From NCBI RefSeq assembly GCF_050920705.1, contig NZ_CP154799.1, positions 1,922,001 to 1,986,000 of the forward strand: a stretch of 64,000 nucleotides of DNA, in the 5' to 3' direction. Positions 1 to 11,574 of the stretch are shown here, one piece after another. Source of the DNA: Regnicoccus_A sp014224355 (lineage in GTDB: Bacteria; Cyanobacteriota; Cyanobacteriia; PCC-6307; Cyanobiaceae). The first letter of the stretch is position 1; the number at the start of each line of letters is the position of its first letter. Made by a program: the position numbers and the translations under genes. The notes beneath the pieces are model-generated. The model worked only from the letters and a program-made list of their open reading frames with translations, ran no database searches and had not been told where the DNA came from.

Positions 1-583
1 CGGTTTCGCGCAGCCCTCTGATTCCCACGGCCCCGGGGTCGGGACCCCCGTGGCCAGGATCGATCACAACCCGGTAGCGCCCGCGGGGAACAGTGGGCAG
101 CCCCGCCGAGGAGAGGGGTGTGCGTCTGTAGCCGGGCGTGAATCCAGGGCTGGAGCGCCATGGCACAGTCCTGGCGTTCAGGTTGCCCTCACCGATGGTG
201 CGCAGGCTGCCCCTGGGCAGTCCTTCGAAATCGAGTTTCCAGCGGTCGCGCGACGTGCCCACCAGGCGCAGACGCCGGGGATCAAGCCGGGTGCCGGGCT
301 GAAACTCCAGCACCAGGCGGGTTGTGCTGGGATCGGGTTTGCCGATGCGCACTTCCCGCAGAACGCCATTGCCGCGAATGCTGCGGGTCCGGCTGGGTGC
401 CCCAGGCAGATCCACCCACACCCTGGGTCCCACATTGCCCTTACCGGCCTCGTAGAAGGCCTGAAGTGAGATCGAGGGGGAGGTGCGCAGCTCCAGAACC
501 CCATTGCTGTTGATGCGCCAGGCCGCGAGGGCACTGGCTGCCATGGCCGGCAGTGCCGCCAGCAGCAGGGCGCCCTGAATCAC
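1..583 (-). CDS. N-acetylmuramoyl-L-alanine amidase with AMIN domain (3' part missing)
   Basis: The gene runs off the left edge, so only the N-terminal part is visible. A hydrophobic leader ending near PAMAASALA is followed by a beta-rich AMIN-type region (WRINSNGVLELRTSPS onward). The visible end reads VVIDPGHGGPDPGAVGI, the first zinc-ligand motif of Amidase_3 enzymes, which cleave the amide bond between MurNAc and the peptide in the periplasm during cell separation. The start is unclear. The first standard start in frame is GTG at 583, but the open frame continues upstream through positively charged residues (RTPRLPRLG) that would make a better signal-peptide n-region, so a rare start near 640, overlapping the nitrilase stop, is possible. 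Family call is firm; start is weak. Confidence 0.8.
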   Translation of the reverse strand, partial: MIQGALLLAALPAMAASALAAWRINSNGVLELRTSPSISLQAFYEAGKGNVGPRVWVDLPGAPSRTRSIRGNGVLREVRIGKPDPSTTRLVLEFQPGTRLDPRRLRLVGTSRDRWKLDFEGLPRGSLRTIGEGNLNARTVPWRSSPGFTPGYRRTPLSSAGLPTVPRGRYRVVIDPGHGGPDPGAVGIRGLRET

Positions 584-642
584 TCCCCCGAGGAGAAGGG
601 TGCTCAGGGGGCCGAGACGGGGTAGGCGTGGTGTCCTCAGGA

Positions 643-1461
643 TCAGAACAGCGAAGGATGGCGGTGGTTGAGGCTGGGCATCTGGTTGCGGACCCGCTGG
701 CCATGGTCCGGGTCGACGGGGGCCACCGCAAGCCCCACGCCGATGCCGGCATCGGCCAGGACAGTCCCCCAGGGATCGATCACCAGCGCATGGCCATGGC
801 TCTGGCGTCGGCCGTAGTGGAGGCCAGTCTGGGCCGGGGCCAGCACATAGGCCGTGTTCTCGATCGCCCGGGCCTGCAGGAGCACCTGCCAGTGATCCTT
901 CCCGGTGAAGGCGGTGAAGGCCGCCGGAATCATGATCAGCTCGGCGCCGGCACCGGCCAGATGGCGGTAGAGCTCAGGAAAGCGCACGTCGTAGCAGATC
1001 GAGAGACCGATCCGGCAGAGACCGGGAGCATCGACCACGGGCGGCAGGGCAGTGCCGGATCGGACGGTTTCCGATTCCCGGTAGGTGTTGCCGTCAGGCA
1101 GATCCACATCGAAGAGGTGGATCTTGTCGTAGCGGGAGAGCAGCTGGCCGTCGCGGCCCACCAGCTCCGCCCGGTTGTAGGTGAGTCGCTCGCCGGCGGG
1201 GACGGGGAAGCCACCACCGAGCAGGGTCACCTGGTAGCGGCGCGCCATCGTCACCAGGAAGCGGCTGCAGCGCTCCGCCAGGGTCGGAGCCAGCTCCAGT
1301 CGGCGTTCGTCGTCGCCCATGAAGGCGAAGTTCTCCGGCAGGCCCACCAGTTCGGCGCCGCGCCGGGTGGCCAGTTCGATCTGCTCCTCGGCGGCGGCGA
1401 AGTTGGCGTCCGGATCGGGCGTGCTGGTGAGTTGCACTGCGGCAGCCAGAAAGCTCGTCAC
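643..1461 (-). CDS. Carbon-nitrogen hydrolase (nitrilase superfamily, Nit1-like)
   Basis: A 272-residue protein of typical single-domain nitrilase-superfamily length. The Glu-Lys-Cys triad is visible: E43 in LPENF, K114 in YDKIHLFDVD and C157 in SICYDVRFPE. The YDKIHLFDVD and CYDVRFPE contexts resemble the Nit1 branch, which in other organisms hydrolyses deaminated glutathione or related omega-amides; the substrate here is inferred from that. It is a cytoplasmic enzyme with no signal peptide. It lies on the same strand as the amidase at the left edge and may be co-transcribed with it. An 82-bp gap separates it from the ComB-like gene upstream. Confidence 0.88.
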   Translation of the reverse strand: MTSFLAAAVQLTSTPDPDANFAAAEEQIELATRRGAELVGLPENFAFMGDDERRLELAPTLAERCSRFLVTMARRYQVTLLGGGFPVPAGERLTYNRAELVGRDGQLLSRYDKIHLFDVDLPDGNTYRESETVRSGTALPPVVDAPGLCRIGLSICYDVRFPELYRHLAGAGAELIMIPAAFTAFTGKDHWQVLLQARAIENTAYVLAPAQTGLHYGRRQSHGHALVIDPWGTVLADAGIGVGLAVAPVDPDHGQRVRNQMPSLNHRHPSLF

Positions 1462-1543
1462 CGTTAGGAAGTGCCAGGTCGGCGGAACTTTAGGGGGAGG
1501 TTCGTCGGGGTTCCGGCCGGATCGGCCCCCTCACGGGCTGGCC

Positions 1544-2299
1544 TCAGCTGGCCTTGAGCACCCCGGGCTCCGCCTGCATCGGCACGATCGTGAGGTTGTC
1601 AACGGCTGCGCAGCACTGGAAGTCGGCGTCGTGGTTGCCCAGCCTGATCAGTCGCTGGCCATGGCTGGCGGTGCGCAGGCAGGCCTCGGGGTCGTGCTGC
1701 CATTGCCGCCAGAGGGCCAGGGCTGCCACCATCTCGTCGTTGCCGGTCTCCACAATGATTCCGGCGGTGGGAGCCAGGTCGAGCAGGGCGGCGGCCACCG
1801 CGCCCGCCGCCAGGCTGTCCTCGAGCGAATAGGACCCTTCCCAGCCGCTGCCCACGATCCAGACGTTCTCCACACCCCGCTCGATCAGCCGCCGTGCCAC
1901 GGCTGTGCGGTTCGGCAGGCAGGCCGTGAGCAGCAGCGGCAGCTCCCGCACCCGATCCAGGGAGCGGGTGCCGTTGGTGGTGCTCATGAAGATCCGCTTT
2001 CCCGCCACCAGCTCCGGGGTCACCCCCAGGGGGGAGTTGCCCAGATCGAAGCCTTTCACCCTGGCCCCGCCGCGTTCGCCGGCGGTGAGCCGGCGCTCGG
2101 CGGGCCAGGCGGCGGCACTGGTCTTGAGGGCCTCCAGGTCGGCGAACGCCTGGATCGCCTCAGCACCGTTCTCCAGGGCCCAGGCCATGGTGGTGGTGGC
2201 CCGCAGCACATCGATCACCACCGCAGCATCGGGGCTGCCGCCTTCCGCTCGCTCGGCGGCGGGGACACGTTCTGAGGTGTGGAAGGTATGGATCAGCAC
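1544..2299 (-). CDS. comB: 2-phosphosulfolactate phosphatase family protein (ComB-like)
   Basis: The 251-residue sequence has the ComB family signatures: VVIDVLRATTTMAWALENGA near the N-terminus, then LGNSPLGVTPE, a STTNGTRS motif and a VGSGWEGSYSLEDSLAAGA segment. In methanogens ComB removes phosphate from 2-phosphosulfolactate in coenzyme M synthesis. Cyanobacteria do not make coenzyme M, so the true substrate here is unknown; sulfolactate or another phosphoester is possible. The gene is divergent from ubiD with only about 53 bp between the starts, so the two probably share a control region. Confidence 0.85.
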   Translation of the reverse strand: MLIHTFHTSERVPAAERAEGGSPDAAVVIDVLRATTTMAWALENGAEAIQAFADLEALKTSAAAWPAERRLTAGERGGARVKGFDLGNSPLGVTPELVAGKRIFMSTTNGTRSLDRVRELPLLLTACLPNRTAVARRLIERGVENVWIVGSGWEGSYSLEDSLAAGAVAAALLDLAPTAGIIVETGNDEMVAALALWRQWQHDPEACLRTASHGQRLIRLGNHDADFQCCAAVDNLTIVPMQAEPGVLKAS

Positions 2300-2352
2300 G
2301 GCACGGCGGACGGGGAGGGTGCGCCACAGTAGTCAGCAACGGAACAGGACGG

Positions 2353-3918
2353 ATGCAGGCAGTGTTGCCGCGGAGCACCACCCGCGACCTGCGAGGGTTT
2401 CTGGCGCTGCTGGAGCAGCGCGGCCAGCTGCGGCGGATCACCGCTCCGGTTGATCCCGATCTGGAACTGGCCGCCATCGCCGACCGCGTGCTCGCCCGCG
2501 GTGGGCCCGGACTTCTGTTCGAGAACGTGATCGGCAGCCCGATGCCGGTGGCCGTCAACCTGCTCGGCACGGTGGAGCGGGTGGTCTGGAGCATGGGCCT
2601 CGAGCGGGCTGAGCAGCTGGAAGACCTGGGCGAGCGGCTGGCGCTTCTGCAGCAGCCCCGCCCCCCGAAGGGTCTGCGCGAAGCAGCCCGTTTCGGCGGT
2701 GTGCTCTGGGATGTGGTCAAGGCCCGTCCCGACCTCGACCTGCTTCCCCCCTGTCATCAGCAGGTGATGAAGGGGGACCAGGTGAACCTCGACGCCCTGC
2801 CGCTGGTGCGCCCCTGGCCCGGTGATGCCGGTGGGGTGATCACCCTCGGGCTGGTGATCACCAAGGACCCGGAGAGCGGCGTGCCCAACGTGGGGGTCTA
2901 CCGGCTGCAGCGCCAGTCGCTGAACACGATGACCGTGCACTGGCTGAGTGTGCGCGGTGGCGCCCGCCACCTGCGCAAGGCTGCGGCCCTGGGCAAGCCC
3001 CTGGAGGTGGCGGTGGCGATCGGCGTCCACCCCTTGCTGGTGATGGCCGCCGCCACGCCGATTCCGGTGCAGCTGAGTGAGTGGCTGTTCGCCGGCATCT
3101 ATGCCGGCGAAGGGGTGCGGCTGGCGAAGTGCAAGACGTTGAATCTGGAGGTGCCCAGCCACAGCGAGGTGGTCCTGGAGGGAACGATCGCTCCCGGGGA
3201 GGTGCTCCCGGATGGCCCATTCGGGGATCACATGGGCTTCTACGGCGGCGTGGAGGATTCCCCCCTGGTGCGCTTCCACTGCGTGACCCAGCGGCGTGAT
3301 CCGATCTTCCTCACCACCTTCAGCGGCCGCCCTCCCAAAGAGGAAGCGATGCTGGCCATCGCTCTCAACCGGATGTACACCCCGATCCTGCGCCAGCAGG
3401 TGCCGGAGATCGTCGACTTCTTCCTGCCGATGGAGGGCCTCAGCTACAAGTTGGCGGTCATCGCGATCGACAAGGCCTACCCCGGCCAGGCCAAGCGGGC
3501 GGCGATGGCCTTCTGGAGCGCCCTGCCCCAGTTCACGTACACCAAGTTCGTGGTGGTGGTCGACAAGACGATCAGCATCCGCGATCCACGCCAGGTGATC
3601 TGGGCGATCAGTGCCCAGGTGGATCCCCAGCGGGATCTGTTCGTGCTTGAAGACACCCCGTTCGACAGCCTGGATTTCGCCAGCGAGCGGCTCGGTCTCG
3701 GTGGTCGCCTGGCGATCGACGCCACCACCAAGATCGGCCCTGAGAAGCGACACGACTGGGGAGAACCGCTGCGCCGCACAGCCGAGCAGGAGGCCCAGGT
3801 GGATCGCCGCTGGGCCGAGCTGGGCCTCTCCGACATCGACGCCAGTGATCCCGATCCGGCGCTGTTCGGCTACACCCTCGAGCATGTGCTCGAGAGGCTG
3901 GCGGCTCGCAGGGCGTAG
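2353..3918 (+). CDS. ubiD: UbiD family decarboxylase
   Basis: A 521-residue protein matching UbiD over its full length, with TTRDLRGFLALLEQRGQLRRI at the N-terminus, the central NVGVYRLQRQSLNTMTVHW region and the FGDHMGFYGG motif. Enzymes of this family use prenylated FMN to decarboxylate aromatic acids. In cyanobacteria the homolog acts on 4-hydroxy-3-polyprenylbenzoate in plastoquinone synthesis, which is the likely role here. The UbiX partner that makes prenyl-FMN is not in this window. The Rrf2-type regulator gene follows about 20 bp downstream on the same strand. Confidence 0.92.
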   Translation: MQAVLPRSTTRDLRGFLALLEQRGQLRRITAPVDPDLELAAIADRVLARGGPGLLFENVIGSPMPVAVNLLGTVERVVWSMGLERAEQLEDLGERLALLQQPRPPKGLREAARFGGVLWDVVKARPDLDLLPPCHQQVMKGDQVNLDALPLVRPWPGDAGGVITLGLVITKDPESGVPNVGVYRLQRQSLNTMTVHWLSVRGGARHLRKAAALGKPLEVAVAIGVHPLLVMAAATPIPVQLSEWLFAGIYAGEGVRLAKCKTLNLEVPSHSEVVLEGTIAPGEVLPDGPFGDHMGFYGGVEDSPLVRFHCVTQRRDPIFLTTFSGRPPKEEAMLAIALNRMYTPILRQQVPEIVDFFLPMEGLSYKLAVIAIDKAYPGQAKRAAMAFWSALPQFTYTKFVVVVDKTISIRDPRQVIWAISAQVDPQRDLFVLEDTPFDSLDFASERLGLGGRLAIDATTKIGPEKRHDWGEPLRRTAEQEAQVDRRWAELGLSDIDASDPDPALFGYTLEHVLERLAARRA

Positions 3919-3942
3919 GGCGATGCTCTCCCCCTGGCGGTG

Positions 3943-4371
3943 ATGCTCAAGCGGCGGGGCCTTCAGGCGATTCAGGCCTTGCTGGAGCTGGCACTGCAGC
4001 CCGAGAGCTGGCGCTCGGGCCCTGATCTGGCCGCCAGCCAGGCGATTCCCGAGCCGATGCTGGAGCAGGTGCTGCTCCAGCTGCGCCGCGCCGAGCTGGT
4101 GGAGGCCCGGCGCGGCCGCCATGGCGGGTACAGGCTCCAGCGTGCTGCCGCCGCCATTCCCCTGCTGGAGGTGTTGCGGGCCGTGGAGGCGGACCCCTCC
4201 CAGCAGGCTTCCACTGCGGCAGCCCCTGAGCAGGCGGGAGAACAGGTGGCCCTGGCCCTGGAGAGCCGGTTGCAACTGGCTCTGGAGCGTGAGCTGGCCC
4301 GTCTCACCCTGGAGGAACTGCTCTACGACCTGCGCAGCACCCAGGAGTGCCTGCGCCAGGAGGGGGGCTGA
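3943..4371 (+). CDS. Rrf2 family transcriptional regulator
   Basis: A 142-residue protein with the winged-helix layout of Rrf2: LKRRGLQAIQALLELAL, then the recognition region DLAASQAIPEPMLEQVLLQL, then RRAELVEARRGRHGGYRL, the typical wing. The C-terminal half is helical. No cluster of three Cys residues is seen (only one Cys, close to the C-terminus), so the Fe-S ligands of IscR or NsrR are absent and it probably does not bind a cluster that way. A GTG at 3940 directly before the ATG is an alternative start. It follows ubiD closely and ends convergently, about 12 bp from the antiporter gene. Confidence 0.88.
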   Translation: MLKRRGLQAIQALLELALQPESWRSGPDLAASQAIPEPMLEQVLLQLRRAELVEARRGRHGGYRLQRAAAAIPLLEVLRAVEADPSQQASTAAAPEQAGEQVALALESRLQLALERELARLTLEELLYDLRSTQECLRQEGG

Positions 4372-4383
4372 TGCTGGGCTGAG

Positions 4384-5497
4384 TCATGAAGCGGCTGGGA
4401 GCAGCAGTGCCCCGAGCGCGAAACTGGCATACAGGAGCAGCAGCTGCAGGCCCTCGTACCAGCTGAGCTGGCGGTCTTTGCTGATCCAGTCGACCACCAG
4501 CACGGTGCAGCCCAGGCAGGCCAGGGCCACTGGAGGGAAGGCCAGGTGCAGGTAGCGCCCCATCACCAGGCCCGAGAGCACCAGAACGGGCAGCACGAAC
4601 AGCAGCAGCTGCAGGCTGGATTCCACCGTGCTGCTCATGGTCAGATCCATGTTGCCGTCGGCGCTCGCCTGGATCGCCACAAGGGCTTCCGCGAAGCTGC
4701 CGAACAGTGGCAGCAGGAACAGCCCCACGAACAGGGGACTCAGGTTCAGCTGCTCCACCAGTTGCTCCAGGGAGTTCACCAGGGCATCCGACACCCCCAC
4801 CAGCATCAGACTGACCAGGGCGATCAGCCCCAGGATCGAGGCCATCGAAGCCTGGGGCTGGATTCGCTCGCTCACCGAGGACTCCTGCTGGGCGAACAGC
4901 CGACGATGGGTGCCGAGCTGATAGACGAACGAGAGCAGGTAGTAGCCCAGCACCAGGGCCGACACCAGAACTGAGTAGAGGGCAAAGCCCTCGAAGCTGT
5001 TGGTGCCGGCCGAGATTCCCTCCCCCTGGTGAAGCAGGAAGATCGTCGGCACTGAAAGCAGGATGGAGCTGATCAGCAGTTGCTGGGTCTGCAGCTGGGT
5101 GCTGTGGGGATGGATCGGCACGGCGATCACCCGTCGGCTGGCCACCAGGGTGCTCAACCCCAGCACCAGCAGGCAGTTGGTGATCACGGCGCCCGCCAGG
5201 CTGGTGACCACCAGCGGATAGAGGCCGCTGTTCAGGGCGGTGAACAGGACCACCAGATCCACCAGATTGCCCAGGGTCACGCTCACCAGACCCCCGAGAC
5301 GGTTGCCCAGCCTCCGGGCCAGGGCATGCACCAGCACGGCGACCATCCGTCCGAGCGGTGCAAGCCCCAGACCGTGAAGCGCGAAGCTCAGCACCACCGG
5401 GATCCCCTTCAGGCCCAACCCCGCGCTGGAGAGCAGGGTCAGCAGGGTGAAGGGCAGCAGCAGGCTCCAGCGGCTGACCAGAAGCTGTCGGATCAGA

Positions 5498-5505
<8 letters not shown>
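4384..5505 (-). CDS. CaCA-superfamily cation/proton antiporter-like membrane protein
   Basis: A 373-residue protein with about ten to eleven hydrophobic segments in two halves separated by a loop (HRRLFAQQESSVSERIQPQ). The two alpha-repeat cores look like Cax-type calcium/proton exchangers, but key positions differ. The first core reads VTLGNLVDLVVLFTAL, where Cax proteins usually have GN..EL, and the second reads FGSFAEALVAIQAS, where they have GN.AEH. It could therefore transport a different cation or use a changed mechanism. The start overlaps the livF stop by 8 nt, making it the last gene of the hemL-liv operon. Substrate is inferred only from family. Confidence 0.75.
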
Positions 5506-6240
<735 letters not shown>

Positions 6241-6244
<4 letters not shown>

Positions 6245-7011
6245 GAACTCACCCCCAGGTAGGCCTCGATCACGGCGGGATCGTGCCGCACCAGCTCAGG
6301 GGTGCCCAGGGCAAGGCGACGGCCGAAATTCAGCACTGCCAGCCGGTCGCAGAGGCGCATCATCAGCGGCACGTGGTGCTCGATCACGAGCACGGTGAGT
6401 TCGGAGCGGGCGCGCAGGCCGAGGATCAGGGCTGAAAGTTCCTCTTTCTCGATCGGATTCATGCCGGCGGCCGGTTCATCAAGCAGCAACAGGCGCGGGC
6501 CGGTGGCCAGTGCACGGGCGATCTCCAGACGCCGTTGCGATCCGTAGGGAAGGCTGCCCGCCGGCTGCTGGGCCACAGCGGACAGATCCACCAGTTCCAG
6601 CAACTGCAGGGCCTGCTGCCGCAACTCCACCTGGTGCCGGCGAAAGGACCTCCCGCCGATCAGGGCGCCGAGCAGGGGGGAGTGCCCCCGCTGGTACAGG
6701 CCGATCAGCACGTTCTCCAGAGCGCTCAGCCTGGCGAACAGGCGCAGGTTCTGAAACGTGCGAGCGATGCCCAGCCGGTTGATGCGATCGGGCGGGAGGC
6801 CGCCGATCGCTTCCCCGCTCCAGCGGATCAACCCCGCTGTGGGACGGCCCACCCCGGAGATCAGGTTGAACAGGGTGGTCTTGCCGGCCCCATTGGGGCC
6901 GATCAACCCGAAGATCTCCCCCTGCTCCACCTGCAGGGACACCTGATCGAGGGCGAGCAGGCCACCGAAGCGGCAAGTCACCGCCTCCAGTTCCAGCAGG
7001 GGTGCCGGCAT
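6241..7011 (-). CDS. livG: Branched-chain amino acid type ABC transporter ATPase (LivG)
   Basis: The 256-residue ATPase starts at MPAPLLELEAVTCRFGG; the open frame continues far upstream into livM, but that extension is not conserved-looking. It carries the Walker A GPNGAGKTTLFNL, the LivG-specific GIARTFQNLRLF segment, a degenerate signature around SLPYGSQRRLEIARAL and the Walker B LLLLDEPAAGMNP, then the HHVPLMMRLCDR switch. The start overlaps the livM stop by one base (TGATG) and its stop overlaps the livF start by four. It pairs with LivF as the heterodimeric motor of the importer. Confidence 0.92.
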
Positions 7012-7892
7012 CAGGCTCTTCTCACGGCTGCTCGGATGCGGGCCAGGCCCTCTGGGGTGATCACCCCCTGCGGAAAGAGGATCGGACCCACCAGGATCAC
7101 CAGGCCGAACAGGATCAGGCGCAGATCCCCCACCGGTCGCAGCAGTTCGGGCAGAGCCGTGATCACCAGTCCACCAAGGACCGGCCCCAGCCAGATCCGG
7201 GAGCCGCCGAAAACCACGAAGGCCAGGGTGGTGATGCTGGCATCGAAGCTGCCCTGACGGGCGTTCCAGGTGTTGAGGAAGTGGGCGGCCAGCACGCCGG
7301 TGAGGGCAGCGATCACGGCGCTGAGCACGAAGGCGATCAGTTTCACGTCGGCGGTGGGAATGCCCATGCAGCGGGCGGCCAGTTCGTCTTCTCGGATGGC
7401 CGACATGGCCCGCCCCAGCCGCATGGCCTCCAGCCGGGAGCACAGCCAGCAGGTGAGGGCGAGCAGCACCCCTGTGGCCAGGGCATAGCCCGCGGGGCCG
7501 TCGAAAGGCTGGGGAATGCCGAAGATCCCCACGGCGCCGCCACTCCAGGCCATGTTCAGGTTCAGCACCCGCAGGATCTCCACCAGGGCGATGGTGGCGA
7601 TGGCCAGATAGATCCCACGCAGCTGCAACACCGGTCGCCCCAGCACCAGGGCCACAGCGCCTGCCACCAGGGCCGCCAGCAGCAGCTCCAGGGCAAGGGA
7701 GGTGAGGGGATAGCTGGCTCCCCCGCCCGAAAGGGCGGGCCAGCGGGTGGAGAGCAGGGCGGCCACATAGCCGCCGATGGCGTAGAAGCCCGGTGTGGCC
7801 AGCGACAACTGCCCGCAGCGCAGAGGCAGATAGACCGAAAGGGCCAGCAGGGCCCCGAAGCCCATCTGCACCAGCAGGGACAGATCCCTCAC
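7011..7892 (-). CDS. livM: Branched-chain amino acid type ABC transporter permease (LivM)
   Basis: A 293-residue inner-membrane permease with eight or more hydrophobic segments. The family core is visible as LRGIYLAIATIALVEILR, and the cytoplasmic coupling region as MRLGRAMSAIREDELAARCMGI, which contacts the ATPase subunits. GSRIWLGPVLGGLVITALPELL matches the conserved C-terminal part of LivM. It overlaps livH in an ATGA arrangement upstream and livG downstream, so all five transporter genes are probably translated from one message. Confidence 0.92.
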   Translation of the reverse strand: MRDLSLLVQMGFGALLALSVYLPLRCGQLSLATPGFYAIGGYVAALLSTRWPALSGGGASYPLTSLALELLLAALVAGAVALVLGRPVLQLRGIYLAIATIALVEILRVLNLNMAWSGGAVGIFGIPQPFDGPAGYALATGVLLALTCWLCSRLEAMRLGRAMSAIREDELAARCMGIPTADVKLIAFVLSAVIAALTGVLAAHFLNTWNARQGSFDASITTLAFVVFGGSRIWLGPVLGGLVITALPELLRPVGDLRLILFGLVILVGPILFPQGVITPEGLARIRAAVRRA

Positions 7893-8821
7893 ACCTTGCT
7901 CGCCAGGGGTTTGCCGAGCAGTCCCCGGGGCCGCAGCAGCAACACCAGGAACAGAATCGCGAACGCCACCCCGTCCTTGTAGCCGGAGAAATCAGAGGGC
8001 ACGAGGGCCTCGGCCAGCCCCACGATCAGGCCGCCGAGCACCGCCCCCGGGACGCTGCCCAGCCCACCCAGCACCAGCACCCCCAGACCCTTGAGCCCGT
8101 AGCCGATTCCGAAGTAAGGCCCGGCGATGCTCACGCTCAGCCCCACCAGCCCACCGGCCACCCCCGCCAGGAAGCCGCTGACGGCGAAAGCGAGGCGGAT
8201 CATCGCGCCTGAATCGATCCCCAGCAGGCGCGCGGTGACGGGATCCTCCGACACCGCCTGCAGGGCCTTGCCGCCGCGGCTGCCCTCCAGCCAGAGGGTG
8301 AGCAGCACCAGCAGCAGGGTGGCCACCAGGAGCAGGAGCAGCTGCACGGTGCGGATCTGGGCGCCGCCCAGGTTCAGCGCAGCCGGCAGCCCAGCCAGGG
8401 TGGAGGAGGGGATCGAGTAGCTCTCGGCCCCCATCAGCAGCTGCACCAGATTCACCAGCACCACCCCCGCCCCCAGACTGGAGATCAGAGAAAGCAGCGG
8501 CTCTGCCTGGCGCTTTCGCAAGGGGCGGAAGGCCACGGCCTCCACCACCAGACTCACCAGCGCGGAGCCGGCCCCGGCCAGCCCCAGGGCCAGCCAGAAC
8601 GGCAGGGCCAGGGGCAACTGCAGGCCAGCCAGCAGCCCATTGGCGCCCACCGCGCCACCGATCAGCAGGTAGGTGAGGTAGCCCCCGATCGTGAACACGG
8701 CCCCGTGGGCGAAGTTGATCACCCCCAGCACGGAGAACACCAGGGTGTAACCCAGGGCGAACAGGGCATAGACCGCCCCGGAAGCCAGGCCGTTGATCAG
8801 AATCTGCAGGAGGTGAACCAC
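7889..8821 (-). CDS. livH: Branched-chain amino acid type ABC transporter permease (LivH)
   Basis: A 310-residue permease beginning LLQILINGLASGAVYALFAL, the standard LivH opening, followed by the GVINFAHGAVFTIGGY motif. The coupling loop reads GGKALQAVSEDPVTARLLGI, and the C-terminal section ends with GLVVGL-like repeats and LLRPRGLLG. It forms the membrane channel with LivM. The gene begins 7 bp after the livK stop and overlaps livM by four bases. Confidence 0.92.
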   Translation of the reverse strand: MVHLLQILINGLASGAVYALFALGYTLVFSVLGVINFAHGAVFTIGGYLTYLLIGGAVGANGLLAGLQLPLALPFWLALGLAGAGSALVSLVVEAVAFRPLRKRQAEPLLSLISSLGAGVVLVNLVQLLMGAESYSIPSSTLAGLPAALNLGGAQIRTVQLLLLLVATLLLVLLTLWLEGSRGGKALQAVSEDPVTARLLGIDSGAMIRLAFAVSGFLAGVAGGLVGLSVSIAGPYFGIGYGLKGLGVLVLGGLGSVPGAVLGGLIVGLAEALVPSDFSGYKDGVAFAILFLVLLLRPRGLLGKPLASKV

Positions 8822-8828
8822 GCCAGAT

Positions 8829-10045
8829 TCAGGGCAGCAGGGCGAAACGGCCGTTCAGGCTGCCGGGCTTCATCTGCACCTGGGCCACGTGGAAGCGTTG
8901 CTGCACCACTTCGCCATCGGGGCTGAAGGCGATCTCGCCGAGGGGGGTGTCATAGCGGCCGGAGAGCAGTTCCGCCATCAGCGCCTTTCGGGCATCGGCA
9001 AGGGAGAACTGGCTCAGTGGTTGGCGTTTGTTGAGTCGCTGCAGGGCCTCGGCCACCACCTGGTAGGCGCTGAAAGCCTGGGCGGTGAGCTGGGGCGGAA
9101 TCGCCCCACCCTTGGCCAGTTTGTAGAGGGCCACGAACTCACGGTTCATGGGCGTGTCGAGCTCCGGGCTGTAGGCCTGCGCGATCAGGATGCCGTCGCA
9201 ATAGGCCTGGCAGATCGGATAGATGTTCGGGGTGTTCATGCCGTTGCCCACCACGATTGAGCCCTTGTAGCCCAGTTCCCGCAGCTGACGGATCAGATTG
9301 CCCCCATCCACCGCCTGGGCGGAGATCACGATCAGATCAGGTGTCTGGCGCAGGGCGCCGGTGATCTGGTTCTGAAAATCCTGGTCATTAAGCTGGGTGC
9401 GCTGCACCGTGACCGGCTTCAGCCCCTTGTCGGCGAGAGCCTTCTGGAAAATGGCGCTCTCGGAAGTGCTGTAGGCGTCGTCCTGGGCATAGAACACCGC
9501 CGCTCGCCGGATCGAGGGGTTCAGCTCCAGGGCCTTGGCAATCGAAAGGGGGGCAATCTCGGTGCTTGGAGCCGACACGCGGCTGATGAAGCCGCCGATC
9601 TGGGGGATGTTGGTGGCGGTGTTGGACGGGGCCACCACCGGCACCCCCCGGCGCTGAGCGATCGGGTCGGCCGCGAAAGCCTGCTGAGAGAGGGTGGGAC
9701 CGACCAGGGCCACCACGCCGGCATCGATCAGCAGATTAAAGGCCTGGGTGGCGGTGGCCTCATCACCACCGCCATCCTCCAGGCGCAGGCTGAGCTCCGG
9801 GGCGCCGGGGGAATCAGCCTTTCTCCGCTTCTGGTGCCAGGCCTGGGCCAGCTCGAGCCCGATCTGCTGATCCTGGCCGTAGGCATTGGCATTGCTGGTG
9901 AGCGAGAGCACAGCCCCGACGGGGACCCCGCCCTCGACCTGAAGCGGCAGGTCGTCGGCGCGGGGGCCGCAGGCGGCCAGAGCGGCAGCCAGGGCCAGGG
10001 CGCCCGCCAGGGCAGCGCCGGGAAGAGAGCGCTGGCCGGCCTCCA

Positions 10046-10046
<1 letters not shown>
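8829..10046 (-). CDS. livK: Branched-chain amino acid type ABC transporter substrate-binding lipoprotein (LivK)
   Basis: A 405-residue type-I periplasmic binding protein. The N-terminus has a hydrophobic stretch ending in the lipobox LAAC (Cys near residue 26), so it is probably lipid-anchored. The mature part opens with VPVGAVLSLTSNANAYGQDQ, then VVALVGPTLSQQAFA and VPVVAPSNTATNIPQ, all matching the Peripla_BP_6 fold used for branched-chain amino acids, amides or urea. The ligand cannot be read from sequence. Its start overlaps the hemL stop (ATGA-like), which links amino acid uptake to tetrapyrrole synthesis at the transcript level. Confidence 0.88.
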
Positions 10047-11362
<1,316 letters not shown>

Positions 11363-11574
11363 AGCGTGATCCGCGGACGTTCAAGAAGTCTGGAATCGGG
11401 TTGATCCCTGGGGACCACCCTCTCCACCACCAGACCATGATCCATCCTCGCCCAAAGCGGTGCGGATCGCACGGCTGGAAGAAGGAATGCCGGCGCCTCC
11501 TCCCCCTGTGATCCCCATGGCCCTGCTCCGGGGGGGGTGTCCTAACGCCACCCTCGCTATGGTCTGAGTGATGC

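Noticed and set aside
2293..4275. A 660-codon minus-strand open frame over ubiD and the regulator
   Set aside because: Low-complexity, no domain signal, and fully antisense to two convincing genes.
7012..7443. Upstream extension of livG to 7443
   Set aside because: The extra residues read as translated livM in another frame; conserved LivG sequence begins at 7011.
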